Assembly (NCBI GenBank): GCA_018398585.1
Contig: JAGTTD010000010.1
Location: 6,713,501-6,777,500 of the forward strand
Source of the DNA: Simmondsia chinensis
Lineage: Eukaryota > Streptophyta > Magnoliopsida > Caryophyllales > Simmondsiaceae
Reading direction: 5' to 3'
Length of the DNA stretch: 64,000 nt
The stretch's first letter is position 1. The number at the start of each line of letters is the position of its first letter. Below, piece after piece: positions 34,165 through 44,755 of the stretch. The translations under genes and the position numbers were made by a program. A model generated the notes under the pieces. It was not told the origin of the DNA and searched no databases. It saw nothing but the letters and a program-made list of their open reading frames with translations.

Positions 34165-34530
34165 ACAAGCATAAGTCCACGAGCTCACACATTTTCTCCT
34201 TAAATGGCAGGGCTGTTAGTTGGAGATCCAAGCTCCAATCAATGACAGCCTTGTCAAAGACTGAAGTCGAGCTCCTGGCACTAATGAATGCCATTAAGGA
34301 AGGAATTTGGCTAAGTGGACTTCTGGACGAATTACACTTGGGCCTAGGGTTACCCAAGAGATACACGGACAGCCAATCGGCCTTGGCATTAAGCAAGAAC
34401 CCTGTTTTTCATGATAGGAGTAAGCACCTCGCTGTTAGGCGACACTTCATTACTGAACAGATAGAGGCCGGAAAGGTAGAGCTGCTGAAAATCGGTGCAG
34501 ATGATAATTCGGAAAATATGGGAACATAGG
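34165..34530 (+). pseudogene. copia RNase H
   Basis: Motifs SKTEVELLALMNAIKEGIW, DSQSALALSKNPVFHDRSKH and RRHFITEQIEAGK are those of the copia RNase H that removes RNA from the cDNA hybrid. It is out of frame with the preceding reverse transcriptase because of an indel near 34150. Confidence 0.88.
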
Positions 34531-34681
34531 CCAAACCCATGAACAAGTTAATCAAGTGTATTAACTTGGTTTAGGACTCTTGGTGTCCAAGAGGTGGCTA
34601 ATGGACCAAAATCAAAATGTTTTGCCCCCTATTACTAGAGTGAATCGAATAGTTAGATTGAATAAGAATCAGGTGGATTAT

Positions 34682-35930
34682 TGTTAGAATTTGGTTCCTA
34701 TATAGTCTAAGCTATGTCGTGGAATAAGGCATGAGATTTAAGTTATTAATGTTACAATCAACATTTTATTAAAATAATAACGAGCCTTTTTTGTACTTAA
34801 TTTGAATAAATGTTTTAAATTAAGTAAGTAAATAAAATAAAATAAATTATTTTTTTTAACGGATATTATTTCCGTTGGCTTGCTTTTGCCTTTTTGGGGT
34901 GATGGGGTACAGCTGTACCTCACTGTTGAGAAGCTTCTCGAAGAAGCTTCCCCCGAGCGTCCTTTTTCCTACCCTTGGCTTGCCACGCGTCAACCCCTCA
35001 CTTGCAGGTGTGTGTGGCTTCATCTGGACCATTCTTTTAAACGGTGAATCAGACGATGGAGAGAGGGGACACCCGTCCCTCATCTAGCCACCCCGTGTGT
35101 GTTTGTGAGCTGTTGGATGAGACTTTATCAATGGCTCTCGTGGGGCCTCATGCGGATCGCCTTTGCCTATAAATAGAGGAGGAAATGTAGAGAGAGAAAA
35201 GATTTTGGTTTGGCTTAGGATTTCTGCCGTTTCTCTCTCCTCTTCGACCGTACCTTCTCCTTCCCCTTTAGAGGAGTTTTCCTTAGGGTTTCTTGAGGAC
35301 TTTTAGAGCCAAACCCTAGCTGGTAAGAAGTGGACTCGCTAGGAGCTGGAAACCACAAAGACTGGTACAACGGAGGGACATGGGATTGTGCCGCTCACAG
35401 CCTCTAGCTTAGAAAATTGGAATCGGTATATTTCTTACTCCTTTCTCTTACTTTACTGTTTCGGTTTGTAAAGTTATCTTAATAGCTTAGGTCATTTTGG
35501 AAAGCACCTTGTAACATTTACGCGATTTGTAATATGGTTTGTAATATTTTAATACTATAGATCTCTCTAGTGGTAGCGGGATGGTGGAATAGGTTATTTA
35601 GGACTGAACCACGTTAAAATATCGTGCGTACTTTGCATTTCCTTATTCTCTTCTATTGCCGCGTGTAATCTCGATATTTAATTTAGAGCCAAAATTTAAA
35701 GACCACCATTTTCATCGATCCTTAAAAGAGCTAAATTATTGTTGAAGCTAAAACCAGATTTAACCAAGTAACTTAAAACAGTAAAGTTTAAAAAAAAAAA
35801 AAAATTGGTTTTGAACTTAGGCTGTAAAAGGGTTCGGTTTTCTCAGATCAACATTAATGGGAAGCGTTTTGAGAACTTTAACCAGATAGGAATCGGTTAT
35901 AGGACTCTTGAATCGCAACATTTTGTAATT
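34682..35930 (+). repeat. 3' LTR of the copia element (right end uncertain)
   Basis: It starts TGTTAGAATTTGG after RNase H and repeats the 5' LTR for 310 bases, then extends with a TATA-like CTATAAATAGAGG at about 35167, a pyrimidine-rich leader and GAACCACGTT near 35610. A CA end is not obvious. The LTR proper may stop near 35660. Confidence 0.65.
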
Positions 35931-35936
35931 TTTTTA

Positions 35937-36651
35937 TGTTTAATTATGGGTTGAGCATGATACTTCTTTGTAAAAGAACATAATTTAATAGAGAATATTA
36001 TTATGTTAGTATTGAAGTTCCTTAGATTTTCAAAGTGAAGCATTAAAATGCGTGGTTTGAATTGGAGTGTTGGCTAACGGGAATTGTCGTAATAATTAAC
36101 TTACAACTTATTGTGTGTAATAGGATAAAAGAAACCAACGAAAGAAAAAATATCCTTACTTCATACTTGTAAGATTACAAGCACTGCAGCAATTATGAGA
36201 CATTTTATTAAGCACATAAGAAAACAGTAAACCTTAAATATGTTTTGGGTTGCATTTGCGGGTCACAGCAAGCATAAGTTTAGACTTTCTTAATGTAGCC
36301 TAAACAACACTATTTTACGTACCCATTATAAATAATTCTATCTTCCCCACTGGTTTAGCCGTGATCGTAGCAAAATTTTGTCTCTTTCCTCCGGGCGGTT
36401 GTGCACCCAGTGGCAGCCCTCTCTTTTTCTTTTGATCGATCACAGACAATATCAAATCAGGGCCATTGAGGTGAAGCCTTTTAACCATCCTCCGTCATTG
36501 TCACCATCTGGCTCTTCATTTTGTCTCCATTGACAATTACTTCATCAAAGCGGGCAAAGATTGGAAAGGAAATATTTTTGTTCCTTTGTTGGGCAATTAT
36601 AGTTTGGTTTTACCTTTAGCATTCCGCTAATTATCTTGGCATATGTTGTAC
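35937..36651. other. spacer with a possible coding remnant
   Basis: Between two copia elements. A GC-richer part at 36360-36540 translates on the minus strand into an uninterrupted piece (LPLGAQPPGGKRQNFATIT and KPVGKIELFIMGT), but I cannot assign it and stops flank it. Confidence 0.3.
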
Positions 36652-37328
36652 TGTAAGGCTCTGATACCAATTGTTGAGGTAATCTGGACAAATCTGATAT
36701 ACTATGATACCAATTTGTAGGGAAAAATCTTGAACAAACTTTATGTACTCGGATATCAATTTGTTAGGAAATTAATACCTCCTTAATGGGGAGATTAACA
36801 CCCTAGAACTTGATTCAATTCAAATAATATAACAAACAAGAGAAGTAATCAAAAGAGGTAAAAGAGAACAAACAAAGAACACAGAGATTTAAGTGGAAAG
36901 CCCTTTCCAATCGAGAGGGGAGAAAACCACGGGCAGAAATGGAGATTCTTTATTGAGTATGAATAATGGAAGAATTACAATGACACTTTCTCCGAACGAG
37001 ATCTATGGAGAATTACTGATTCACTCCCTCTAACTCTCACGACGCTCTGAAACTTAATGATGACAGTGGCTCTCTTTGATTGGATACCTAAAACAGAAAC
37101 CCTGAGGGTCTATTTATACTGAGCGAATTAGGCCACGTGTATTTGGGCTCCCAATCGATCAGTCCTTCCCGATTGATCGGCACCCCCGATTGATCCCCCC
37201 CCCCCCCCCTTCTGCTGCTCCCATGCTCTAGCACTGCACTCGATCGATGGGACATTTCCCCGATCGATCGGCTTGCCCACGGCGAGACTTATAACTAAAT
37301 TATATAAATTTGAGGCATATTTCTAAGA
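36652..37328 (-). repeat. 3' LTR of the copia derivative
   Basis: Pairs with 39152-39788. It contains several GATCGATCGG-like words and a poly-C run (about 37195-37209) not present in the partner, which accounts for much of the length difference. Confidence 0.85.
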
Positions 37329-37399
37329 AACCTCCACCTTGACTCAAATTTACACTTAAGCAAAATTTCTCCACATACTCCACAAAACACCCCACACAC

Positions 37400-37772
37400 A
37401 GGATTATCTTAACAAAACAGAAAACTTAACCGAGTCCAAGCGATGCTTGAACTTTCTACTAGGTAGCAACTCAGTGAACATATCTGTGAGATTATCAGCA
37501 ATGCCAATCTTTTTCTTCTCTGAATTAGCTCTTGACACATCTTCTGAAACAACCACTTACTGCTGAACTGAGTTACTTAACTGAAACTAAACTCCCTCTA
37601 GCTTATTCACCTGACTTGAATCACAACTAACTGATGACATCTTCTGTAGAGATAGCAATGAAGACTCATCAAACGTGACATCTCCACTCGTCAGGAATTG
37701 CTTGAAGCGAACTATTTTTTGCTTCCCATAAGTGTCGTGTTTACAAGATTTCAGTCCTGGAGACTATCCACA
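37400..37772 (-). pseudogene. copia pol remnant (RNase H C-terminus)
   Basis: Minus-strand reading gives IADNLTDMFTELLPSRKFKH at about 37490-37430, the end of a copia RNase H, preceded by KQKIVRFKQFL and SGDVTFDESSLL from the integrase-RT linker. The juxtaposition shows where the internal deletion joined the two. Confidence 0.75.
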
Positions 37773-38675
37773 CTAAGAGCCACTTTTACTGTGTTTAAAC
37801 AGACCTTTATCACCTGAATGATCCAATCTCAAATGCCTTGACTTTGTGATACCTGGTTCTATCAACAATGATGATGAAGATATTTTAAGTAATCTTGCAG
37901 CTGTGGAACCCACAAGTTCATATAATGTTCCTACCCGTCCGCCTTTAATCACAACTAAAGCACCCTTAACGACCTTCGTAACTCCACCTTCAGCTGTGTA
38001 TCTGTAACCATGTGACTCAAGGGTACCAAACGAGATGAGGTTCTTCTTTAAATCAGGAATGTGACGAACATCGCTCAAAGTCCTGATAATACCATCAAAC
38101 ATCTTAATATGAATTGTTCCCATACCCAAAACTTTGCATGTAGCATCATTGCCCATCAAAGAAACTCCACCTTGAATTGACTCATACGTGGAAAAGCAAT
38201 CTCGATTGGGACAAACATGATAGGAGCAACCCGAATCCAAAATCCAACTTTTTCTAAAACTGGACTGAAGTTTAGACATAGACAGTATATCACCATCATC
38301 CTCATCTTCAACTACAACACTAGTTGCTGCGGATCTCTGGTCAGACCTGTTATCTACTTCTAGTTTCCTCTTAAGCTTGTAACAGTCTCTCTTCATGTGC
38401 CCTTTCTTATGAAAGTAATTACAGGATAGATCTTGATGTCTAAACTTAGACCTAAACTTATTTTCACCATGATCAAATTCTCTAGTCTGAGTTCCTTCTC
38501 TCACAAATTGACTACAATATGAGTTCTGAACGGAGTCTGACAACTCCTTATTTACTCTTTCTTTACTCAGTAGGTTTCTCTTAACTTCATTGACTGTGGT
38601 AATTAACCTACCGCCACAAATCATGCTTTCTACGAAGCCTTGATAAGAGGTAGAGAGTGAACATAATAATAACAT
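37773..38675 (-). pseudogene. copia gag C-terminus and protease
   Basis: A 300-residue open stretch: LLCSLSTSYQGFVESMI (capsid), a basic region, a zinc knuckle with one Cys replaced (CNYFHKKGHMKRDC, Phe for the second Cys) and the protease SWILDSGCSYHVCP with its Asp. RHIPDLKKNLISFGTLESHG and a pre-integrase HLRLDHSGDKGL end it. The start upstream is broken, so the open frame is an accident of decay. It is the best preserved coding part of this element. Confidence 0.88.
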
Positions 38676-39112
38676 TACTTGATCTTCATCTTTAGGAGCA
38701 TCATCAAGCTCCTTTAATTCTTAAATTAACGAATTAAATTCATTAATATGATTCTTAAGTAACGTACCTTCTGACATATGAAACGTGAACAACCGATGCT
38801 TAACTACGAGTTTATTGGGGACAGACTTGAAACAGAACATATCCTGCAATTTCTCCCATAACTCCTTAGCATTTTTCACTTTCAGAACTTCAGTCAAAAC
38901 GTCATCGGTAAGACATATCTGAATTGCCGTAAGAGCCGTTTCGTCTAACTCCTCTACTGTGCTTCGAATAAGCTTTCAGGTTTCTTCTCTTTTCTTTTTA
39001 AAGCTTTCTTCAAGACACTCTAAGTCAAGAGGCCCTTAACGCGAACCTGCTATAAACTAAAACTACCTTGACCCCCAAACTTCTCAAATTCAGATTTAAC
39101 TACATACGTCAT
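38676..39112 (-). pseudogene. copia gag N-terminus, decayed
   Basis: The minus-strand ATG at 39112 opens MTYVVKSEFEKFGGQGSFSL, then a stop where Trp is usual, and QVRVKGLLT. Further stops follow before the open part at 38675. It matches the N-terminal gag pattern of copia elements. Confidence 0.8.
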
Positions 39113-39134
39113 AGTACCAAATCGAAATAAACAA

Positions 39135-39149
39135 GGAGTTCTGATACCA
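39135..39149 (-). promoter_or_regulatory. primer binding site of the copia derivative
   Basis: The minus strand reads TGGTATCAGAACTCC two bases after the LTR end. A second TGGTATCAGAGCC lies inside the LTR end (36652-36680 and 39152-39175), so the LTR itself carries a primer-site-like word. Confidence 0.8.
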
Positions 39150-39151
39150 AT

Positions 39152-39788
39152 TGTAAGGCTCTGATACCAATTGTTGAGGTAATCTGGACAAATCTGACAT
39201 ACTATGATACCTATTTATGAGAAAAAATCTTGAACAAACTTTATATACTCGGATATCAATTTGTTAGGAAATTAATACCTCCTTAATGCGGAACTTAACA
39301 TCTCAGAACTTGATTCGATTCAAATACTATAACAAACAAGAGAAGTAATCAAAAGAGGTAAAAGAGAACAAACGAAGAACACAGAGATTTATATGGAAAA
39401 CCCTCTTCAATCGAGAGGGGAGAAAACCACGGGCGGAGATGGCGATTTTTTATTGAGTATGAATAAATGAAGAATTACAACGAAATTTCCTCTGAACGAG
39501 ATCTATGGAGAATAACTAAATCACTCCCTCTAAACTCTCGTGACGCTCTCAAACTTAATGATGACGGCAACTCTCTTTGATTGGATACCTAAAACAAAAG
39601 CCCTGAGGGTCTATTTATACAGAGCGAATTAGGCCACGCGTATTTGAGCTCCTGATCGATAAGCTCCCCCTCTGCTACTCCCATGCTCCAGCGCTGCACC
39701 CGATCAATCGAACATTCCCCCGATCGATCATCTTGCTCACGGCGAGACTTATAACTAAATTACATAAATTTGAGGCGCATTCCTAACA
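39152..39788 (-). repeat. 5' LTR of the copia derivative
   Basis: Plus strand runs TGTAAGGCTCTGATACC to ATTCCTAACA; next to the primer binding site. Confidence 0.85.
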
Positions 39789-39911
39789 TGTAGCAAAGAA
39801 AACAAAATATATACCCTAGCATATGTTTAGTGACTGTGCTTTTATATCCAAAAAATGATGAGAGATAAAGTGAAAGTGTATTGAATAAATTTGAGTTATG
39901 AAAGCTCATGG

Positions 39912-40191
39912 TGATGCAGCAAGCTTGGCGTCAGCTAGGATCTTCAATCACAGCAATCATGGGACAGTTGTGGCAAGTGATCAAGCTTGATTTGGAAGAT
40001 ACGATTTTATTTACTATAATCTGAATTTGAATTGTTTTCCAGCTTTTTCCTTAGTTTATCTTGATCACTCGTTTCTCAACATATGAGAATTCGAGATTAT
40101 CCCATCTTTGTTATTTTATTTAATTAATAAAATTCAAAGGAAAGGTCGTTGAACCTTCTCCTACCCATTTGTCCGTTCAAGCGCTGCATCA
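39912..40191 (+). repeat. 5' LTR of the gypsy element (280 bp)
   Basis: TGATGCAGCAAGCTTGGCG to GCGCTGCATCA. It lacks two internal blocks present in the 456-bp 3' LTR. Confidence 0.85.
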
Positions 40192-40193
40192 AT

Positions 40194-40205
40194 TGGTATC
40201 AGAGC
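40194..40205 (+). promoter_or_regulatory. primer binding site of the gypsy element
   Basis: TGGTATCAGAGC two bases after the 5' LTR, complementary to the tRNA-Met 3' end. Confidence 0.9.
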
Positions 40206-40224
40206 ACAGAACGCTTCTCGAACG

Positions 40225-41126
40225 ATGGCCCCTAGATGTCAGAGGAATGCCATCGTTGAAGACGTTACTGATCATGACCGACGTCAACAACACGAGAGGA
40301 GATTTGAAGAACTGGAAGAGAGATTATGGCGACTCGAGTGATGTTTGATCCAACTCGGGCCAAACCCCAACCTCCCAGAATGAGTTCAGCCCCAACGCCC
40401 AGTTTCACCAGGCATAATGGTGGAGACATGGATGAACGCTGCGCAAACCGATTTCATGATGAAGAGTTCCCGAAGCCAAGGTTGAGGCACCAACCGCGCA
40501 ATGGAGGTGACCCCAATGACCACGATGATAGGAGCTAGGAATCAAAACTTCTGATTGAGATCCCGGAGTTTAGTGGTGGAGGATGTCCAGAAGAACTCCT
40601 TGATTGGCTCATTGCCATTGAGAAGATCCTGGAGTTTAGAGAGATACCGGATTGAAAGCAGGCGCCATTCATTGCTACTCGCCTTCAGGATAGAGCAGTC
40701 GCTTGGTGGCATCAACAGAAGCAGATCCGGCTAAGACAAGGCAAGCCTAAGATTGAATCTTGGGAGAAGATGAAGAAACACTTGCGAGGCACCTTCTTGC
40801 CTCACAGTCATGCCCGTATGATGTACCAATGCCTGCAGAGCCTTCGGCAAGATTCAAAGACCATGGAGGAGTACACGTCTGAGTTCCAAGCCTTGGTCGC
40901 CAGGAATGACTTGGCGAAATTGGGAGAACAATTGGCTGACCGTTACATTGGCAGATTGAGGGAGAGTATTCAAGACATCCTTAATATGTTTGACATCTTC
41001 ACTGTGTCAGAAGCCGCTCAAAGAGAAATGAATGTAGAGAGGCAGCAAAGATGCCGTTTTGTTGGCTGTACCTGGACCACACCAATTGAAGGGAGATAAC
41101 AGACTCACACCGCGCCAACACATCAT
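40225..41126 (+). pseudogene. gypsy gag
   Basis: The ATG at 40225 opens MAPRCQRNAIVED, then an Arg/Glu coiled-coil-like stretch and a TGA at 40339. The core follows in another frame with stops at 40536 and about 40656: FSGGGCPEELLDWL, WWHQQKQIRL, ESWEKMKKHL, PHSHARMMYQCLQSL, SKTMEEYTSEFQAL. This is the Retrotrans_gag capsid pattern. The SINE 41127-41262 separates it from the zinc knuckle. Confidence 0.88.
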
Positions 41127-41262
41127 CATCACAACCCTGTGCCTCAAGGGCTCCTGCTTGCATAAGGTCTGGGAGGGGTAGGATGTACGCAGCCTTACCC
41201 CTTCAGGGTAAGACCCTGATGAGAGACGATTTTCGAGGAACCCCAATCTGATATTTGATAGT
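41127..41262 (-). repeat. SINE inserted in gypsy gag
   Basis: Plus strand: ATCATCATCACAACCCTG, GTGCCTCAAGGGCTCCTG, GGGAGGGGTAGGATGTACGC, CTTACCCCTTCAGGGTAAG, GAGGAACCCC. This is the Au-like SINE on the minus strand, between the capsid and zinc-knuckle parts of gag, so it inserted after the retroelement. Confidence 0.75.
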
Positions 41263-41310
41263 TAAGATAGTTATTATGGGTATGTGGCCCCTATATGAAG
41301 AGCATGTAAA

Positions 41311-42057
41311 GTGAGATATCTTGCCAACATAGAATGTTCAAATGAGGACACCAACCGCCAACACTATCAAGCAAACCAACCAAGGCTTGGCAGGTTAACT
41401 CGTTGCTTCAAATGCGGTGAGATGGGACACCAAGCCTCGGAATGCCGCAAGGCAGACAGATCATGTGAGGCCCTTCTCATTGAAGAGCCAAGAGCTAAGG
41501 ATGAAGAGGCTATTTATGAGAACAGTTTTGAGGAGTGGGTGGGTTCGGAACAGAACGACATTATCGATGATGAGGGACAGTTGCTTGTTGTTAGGCGCGC
41601 ATGTTTCACGCGAAGAGAGGAGCAAGGAGACTGCTGGTTGCGGAATAACATCTTTCAAACAACTTGCACTATTGGCGACAAGGTATGCTGCATGGTTATT
41701 GACTCGGGGAGTAGTAAAAACATAATTTCCGAGGAGGCCATGAAGAAGTTGGGATTAAAGACAGAGGCGTACCCGCATCCATACAAACTTTCTTGGCTGA
41801 AGAAAGGGAATCAGGTAACGGTTTCCACACGATGTTTTGTGAACTTTTCTATTGGACCTAAGTATAAAGAAGGCGTTTGGCGTGATGTTGTAACCATGGA
41901 CGCATGCTACCTGTTGTTGGGGCATCCTTGGCAGTATGATAGAGAAGCCATTCATGATGGAAAGAAGAATACTTACAGTTTCCTTTTTAAGGGGTTAAAA
42001 CCGTCTTGCATCCAAGAAAGGAAGCATCGCGTCAAGCACCAGAAGCTAAGCATCTGA
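41311..42057 (+). pseudogene. gypsy gag zinc knuckle and protease
   Basis: A 248-residue open frame has the zinc knuckle CFKCGEMGHQASEC (about residues 32-45), an acidic linker, then the retropepsin-like VIDSGSSKNIIS with its catalytic Asp (about residue 131) and CYLLLGHPWQYD. It ends at a TGA at 42055 before the frame switches into the reverse transcriptase region. The order knuckle then protease is right for gypsy; the open reading is decay-limited, since gag upstream is interrupted. Confidence 0.9.
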
Positions 42058-43068
42058 ATGTCCGAGGTTGCAGTTTGTTCACCAAGGAGGTTCGCAAGAC
42101 CAAGGTCTTGTATGTTCTGATCGGTAAGGAGAGCACCGTCATCTCCAAAGAATTACAGCAGGAGGTTAAGGCATTGTTGGACGAATATGCTTACGTTTTT
42201 TCAAACGAGCTCCCCGCCTCACTACCGCCTTTGAGAGACGTGCAACACTGGATTGACTTGATGCCTGGTGCATCGTTGCCCAACCGCTCTCACTACCGGA
42301 TAAACCCCACTGAACACAAAGAGTTGAGATGCCAAGTCGAGGAACCCCTAGCCAAGGGTTTCATCAGAGAGAGTCTGAGTCAGTGTGCGATACCAGCTTT
42401 GGTCATGCCTAAAAAGGATGGGACATGGAGGATGTGCATAGACAGCTGCGCCATAAACAAGATCACGGTACGCTACCGATTTCCAATTCCAAGACTTTAT
42501 GATTTGTTGGATCAGCTTTAGTGCACCAAGGTATTCACTAAGCTAGATCTCAAGAGATCACCAAATCCGCATCATGCCTGGAGATGAGTGGAAGACAACC
42601 TTTATGATGAGAGAGGGTCTTTATGAGTGGATGGTCATGCCGTTTGGGTTTTCCAATGCCCCAAGCACGCTCATGAGGTTCATGACCCAAGTTCTTCGCC
42701 CTTTCATTGGCAAATTTGTTGTTGTGTACTTTGACGACATCCTCATCTACAGTCGAGACCAAGACGATCATCTTCGCCACCTTAGAGAAGTACTACAGGT
42801 CTTGAGAGTTCAATGCCTCTTCGCCACACTCAAGAAGTGTGAATTCATGAAGAACAAAATGACGTTCCTTGGGTTTATTGTGTCCACAGATGGGATTTCT
42901 GCTGATGATGGGAAGATCAAGGCCATTAAAGAGTGGCCACAACCAAAAATAATTGGTGGGGTACGAAGCTTTCATGGGTTGGCGTCGTTTTACAAGCATT
43001 TTTTTCCTGCCTTCACCACAATCATGGAGCCAATCACTAATTGTATGAAGAAGGGGACTTTTGTTTGA
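42058..43068 (+). pseudogene. gypsy reverse transcriptase
   Basis: Two open parts: 42006-42521 (HWIDLMPGASLPNRSHYR, PALVMPKKDGTWRMCIDSCAINKIT, finger region) and 42574-43068 ([31 protein letters not shown] with the YxDD catalytic pair, [21 protein letters not shown]). A frameshift at about 42530 replaces the stretch after FTKLDL. Stops TGA at 43066 and TAG at 43315 separate it from RNase H in the same frame. Confidence 0.92.
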
Positions 43069-43500
43069 ACATCGCAAGCTCAGTAAGCTTTCGCCAAAAT
43101 TAAGGAAACGTTAACAACGGCACCAGTGCTAGCTCTCCCGGACTTCCAACAGACATTCGAGCTGTACACTGACTCCTCCAAGACCGGTATTGGCGCCATG
43201 CTTAGCCAACAAGGGAGGCCAATCGCCTATTTTAGCGAGAAGTTGGATGGAAGCAGGTGGAACTACTCCATGTATGACTTGGAGTTATATGCATTGGTGA
43301 GAGCTTTGAGACATTAGCGTTCTTCCTTAGCAAATTGTTAGTTCATCTTGTGCTCAGACACCGTGGTCCTCAAATTCATCAACAATCAAGACAAGCTCTC
43401 CGATAGACACACTAATTGGGCTAGTTACATCCAACTATTCCATTTCACCATAAGGCACAAATCATGCGAGCTGAACAAGGTGGCGGACGCACTTAGTAGA
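43069..43500 (+). pseudogene. gypsy RNase H
   Basis: In the reverse transcriptase frame: [42 protein letters not shown], a TAG where Trp is usual, and FTIRHKSCELNKVADALSRR. This is the RT_RNaseH pattern of gypsy elements with the Asp of YTDS present. Confidence 0.88.
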
Positions 43501-44750
43501 AGAGCCATGATTTTGGCGCAAAGCAGGGCAAAAGTCATGGGTTTTGAGCACATGGTGGAACTGTACAAGGATGATCCCACTTGCAGCAGTATTTGGCGAG
43601 AAGCACAAGATGGGACCAACCTAGATTACTCCATTCGTTGCGGGTTCTTATTCAAAGGTAATCAATTGTGTATTCCTCATTCGGGTTGGTGGCTCAAGAT
43701 CATTGAAGAGAAGCACAACGCGGGCCAGCTACTATTGGCCAATGTTACGGCGTTAAGTGGAGAGATTCGTCCGACGCTGCCGTATTTGCCAAATTTCCAA
43801 GGGAGGAGTCACCAATGCTAGGCTGTACTTACCATTACCCATTCCGAACCAACCTTGGGCATATGTTAGCATGGATTTCGTGTTGGTTTACCAAGAACCA
43901 CTAAGGGTATTGATTCAATCTTTCTCGTGATTGATCGCTTTTCAAAGATGGCACACTTTATTGGGTGCAAACGAGTTACAAAAGCCATTCATGTTGAAGG
44001 GCTTTACTTCAAGGAGGTTTACAAGCTGCGCGGATTACCCATGAGTATTGTGTCCGATAGAGATGTACGCTTTGTTAATCATTTCTGAAGGACTTTGTGG
44101 AGGATGGCCAACATGTCCTTAGCTTTCAGCACCGTCCATCACCCCCAAAGGGATGGACAAACCGAGGTCATCAACCGATCCCTTGGCAACCTTCTTCGTT
44201 ACCTTGTAGCTGAAAACGCCAAGGGTTGGGAGTCCAAGCTTCACCAAGCAGAATTTGCTTACAATATCTCTGTCAACCTCAGTATCGGATTTGATCCATT
44301 TCACATTGTTTACGTGTTCGTTCCTCGGGCTCCAATAGACTTGGCGCCAGCTCCTGACTTGACTAGAAGACGTGGCAAGGCTGAAGACTTCATCTCTGCT
44401 CTCAAGGATGTGCATGAACAGACACGGGCTTGATTGTTAGAACCACCGCCAAGTACAAATCTGACTCAAACAAAAGGAGAAGACGGGTCCAATTCCAAGT
44501 TATGTACAAGGTATGAGGTATTTTGACGCGAGAGAGGTTCCCCGCTTGGGAGTACAAAAAGCTTACTGTGGGAAAAATTTGTCCTTTGGCGGTTCTAGAG
44601 AAGATCAACGACAATGCTTACCGTCTCCAACTACCACCAAGAATGAGAACATCCAATGTCTTCAACATCAAGCACCTCACTCCATACAATGGCAAGAATG
44701 ACACAACCCCACCACAAGCAAATTCTAGGGCAAGTTCTTCCCAACCTGGG
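43501..44750 (+). pseudogene. gypsy integrase with internal deletion
   Basis: The zinc-binding HHCC part is mostly missing: after EEKHNAG the sequence jumps to the junction at about 43830. The catalytic core keeps WAYVSMDFV (first Asp), IVSDRDVRF (second) and DGQTEVINRSLGNLLR (Glu). Stops at about 43823 and 44087 and frameshifts near 44435-44520 follow. The C-terminal RTSNVFNIKHLTPYNG ends just before the polypurine tract. I see no chromodomain. Confidence 0.88.
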
Positions 44751-44755
44751 GAGGA

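Larger units (their letters stand above)
30231..35930 (+). mobile_element. Ty1/copia retrotransposon, inactive, truncated 5' LTR
   Basis: The element has LTR sequence at 30231-30541 and again from 34682. Between them lie gag, protease, integrase, reverse transcriptase and RNase H in copia order on the plus strand. The 5' LTR stops after about 310 bases and the gag leader follows at once, with no primer binding site, while the 3' copy continues for roughly 1 kb. The right boundary is uncertain (35650-35936); TGTTT before 30231 recurs at 35937, which may mark the end. Confidence 0.85.
36652..39788 (-). mobile_element. Ty1/copia deletion derivative (gag-protease plus RNase H tail)
   Basis: LTRs are 36652-37328 and 39152-39788. 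TGTAC at 36647-36651 and TGTAG at 39789-39793 form a target duplication with one mismatch. The minus-strand primer site TGGTATCAGAACTCC (39149-39135) and the polypurine AAGGTGGAGG beside the 3' LTR are present. The interior is only about 1.8 kb: gag, protease, a short later pol piece and the RNase H end. Most of integrase and all catalytic reverse transcriptase are deleted, so it would be non-autonomous at best. Confidence 0.9.

Noticed and set aside
36652..36680. Primer-site word left of the left LTR, suggesting a tandem retroelement array
   Set aside because: The same word lies inside the terminus of both LTRs, with the true primer site beyond it at 39135-39149, so one ordinary element explains it.
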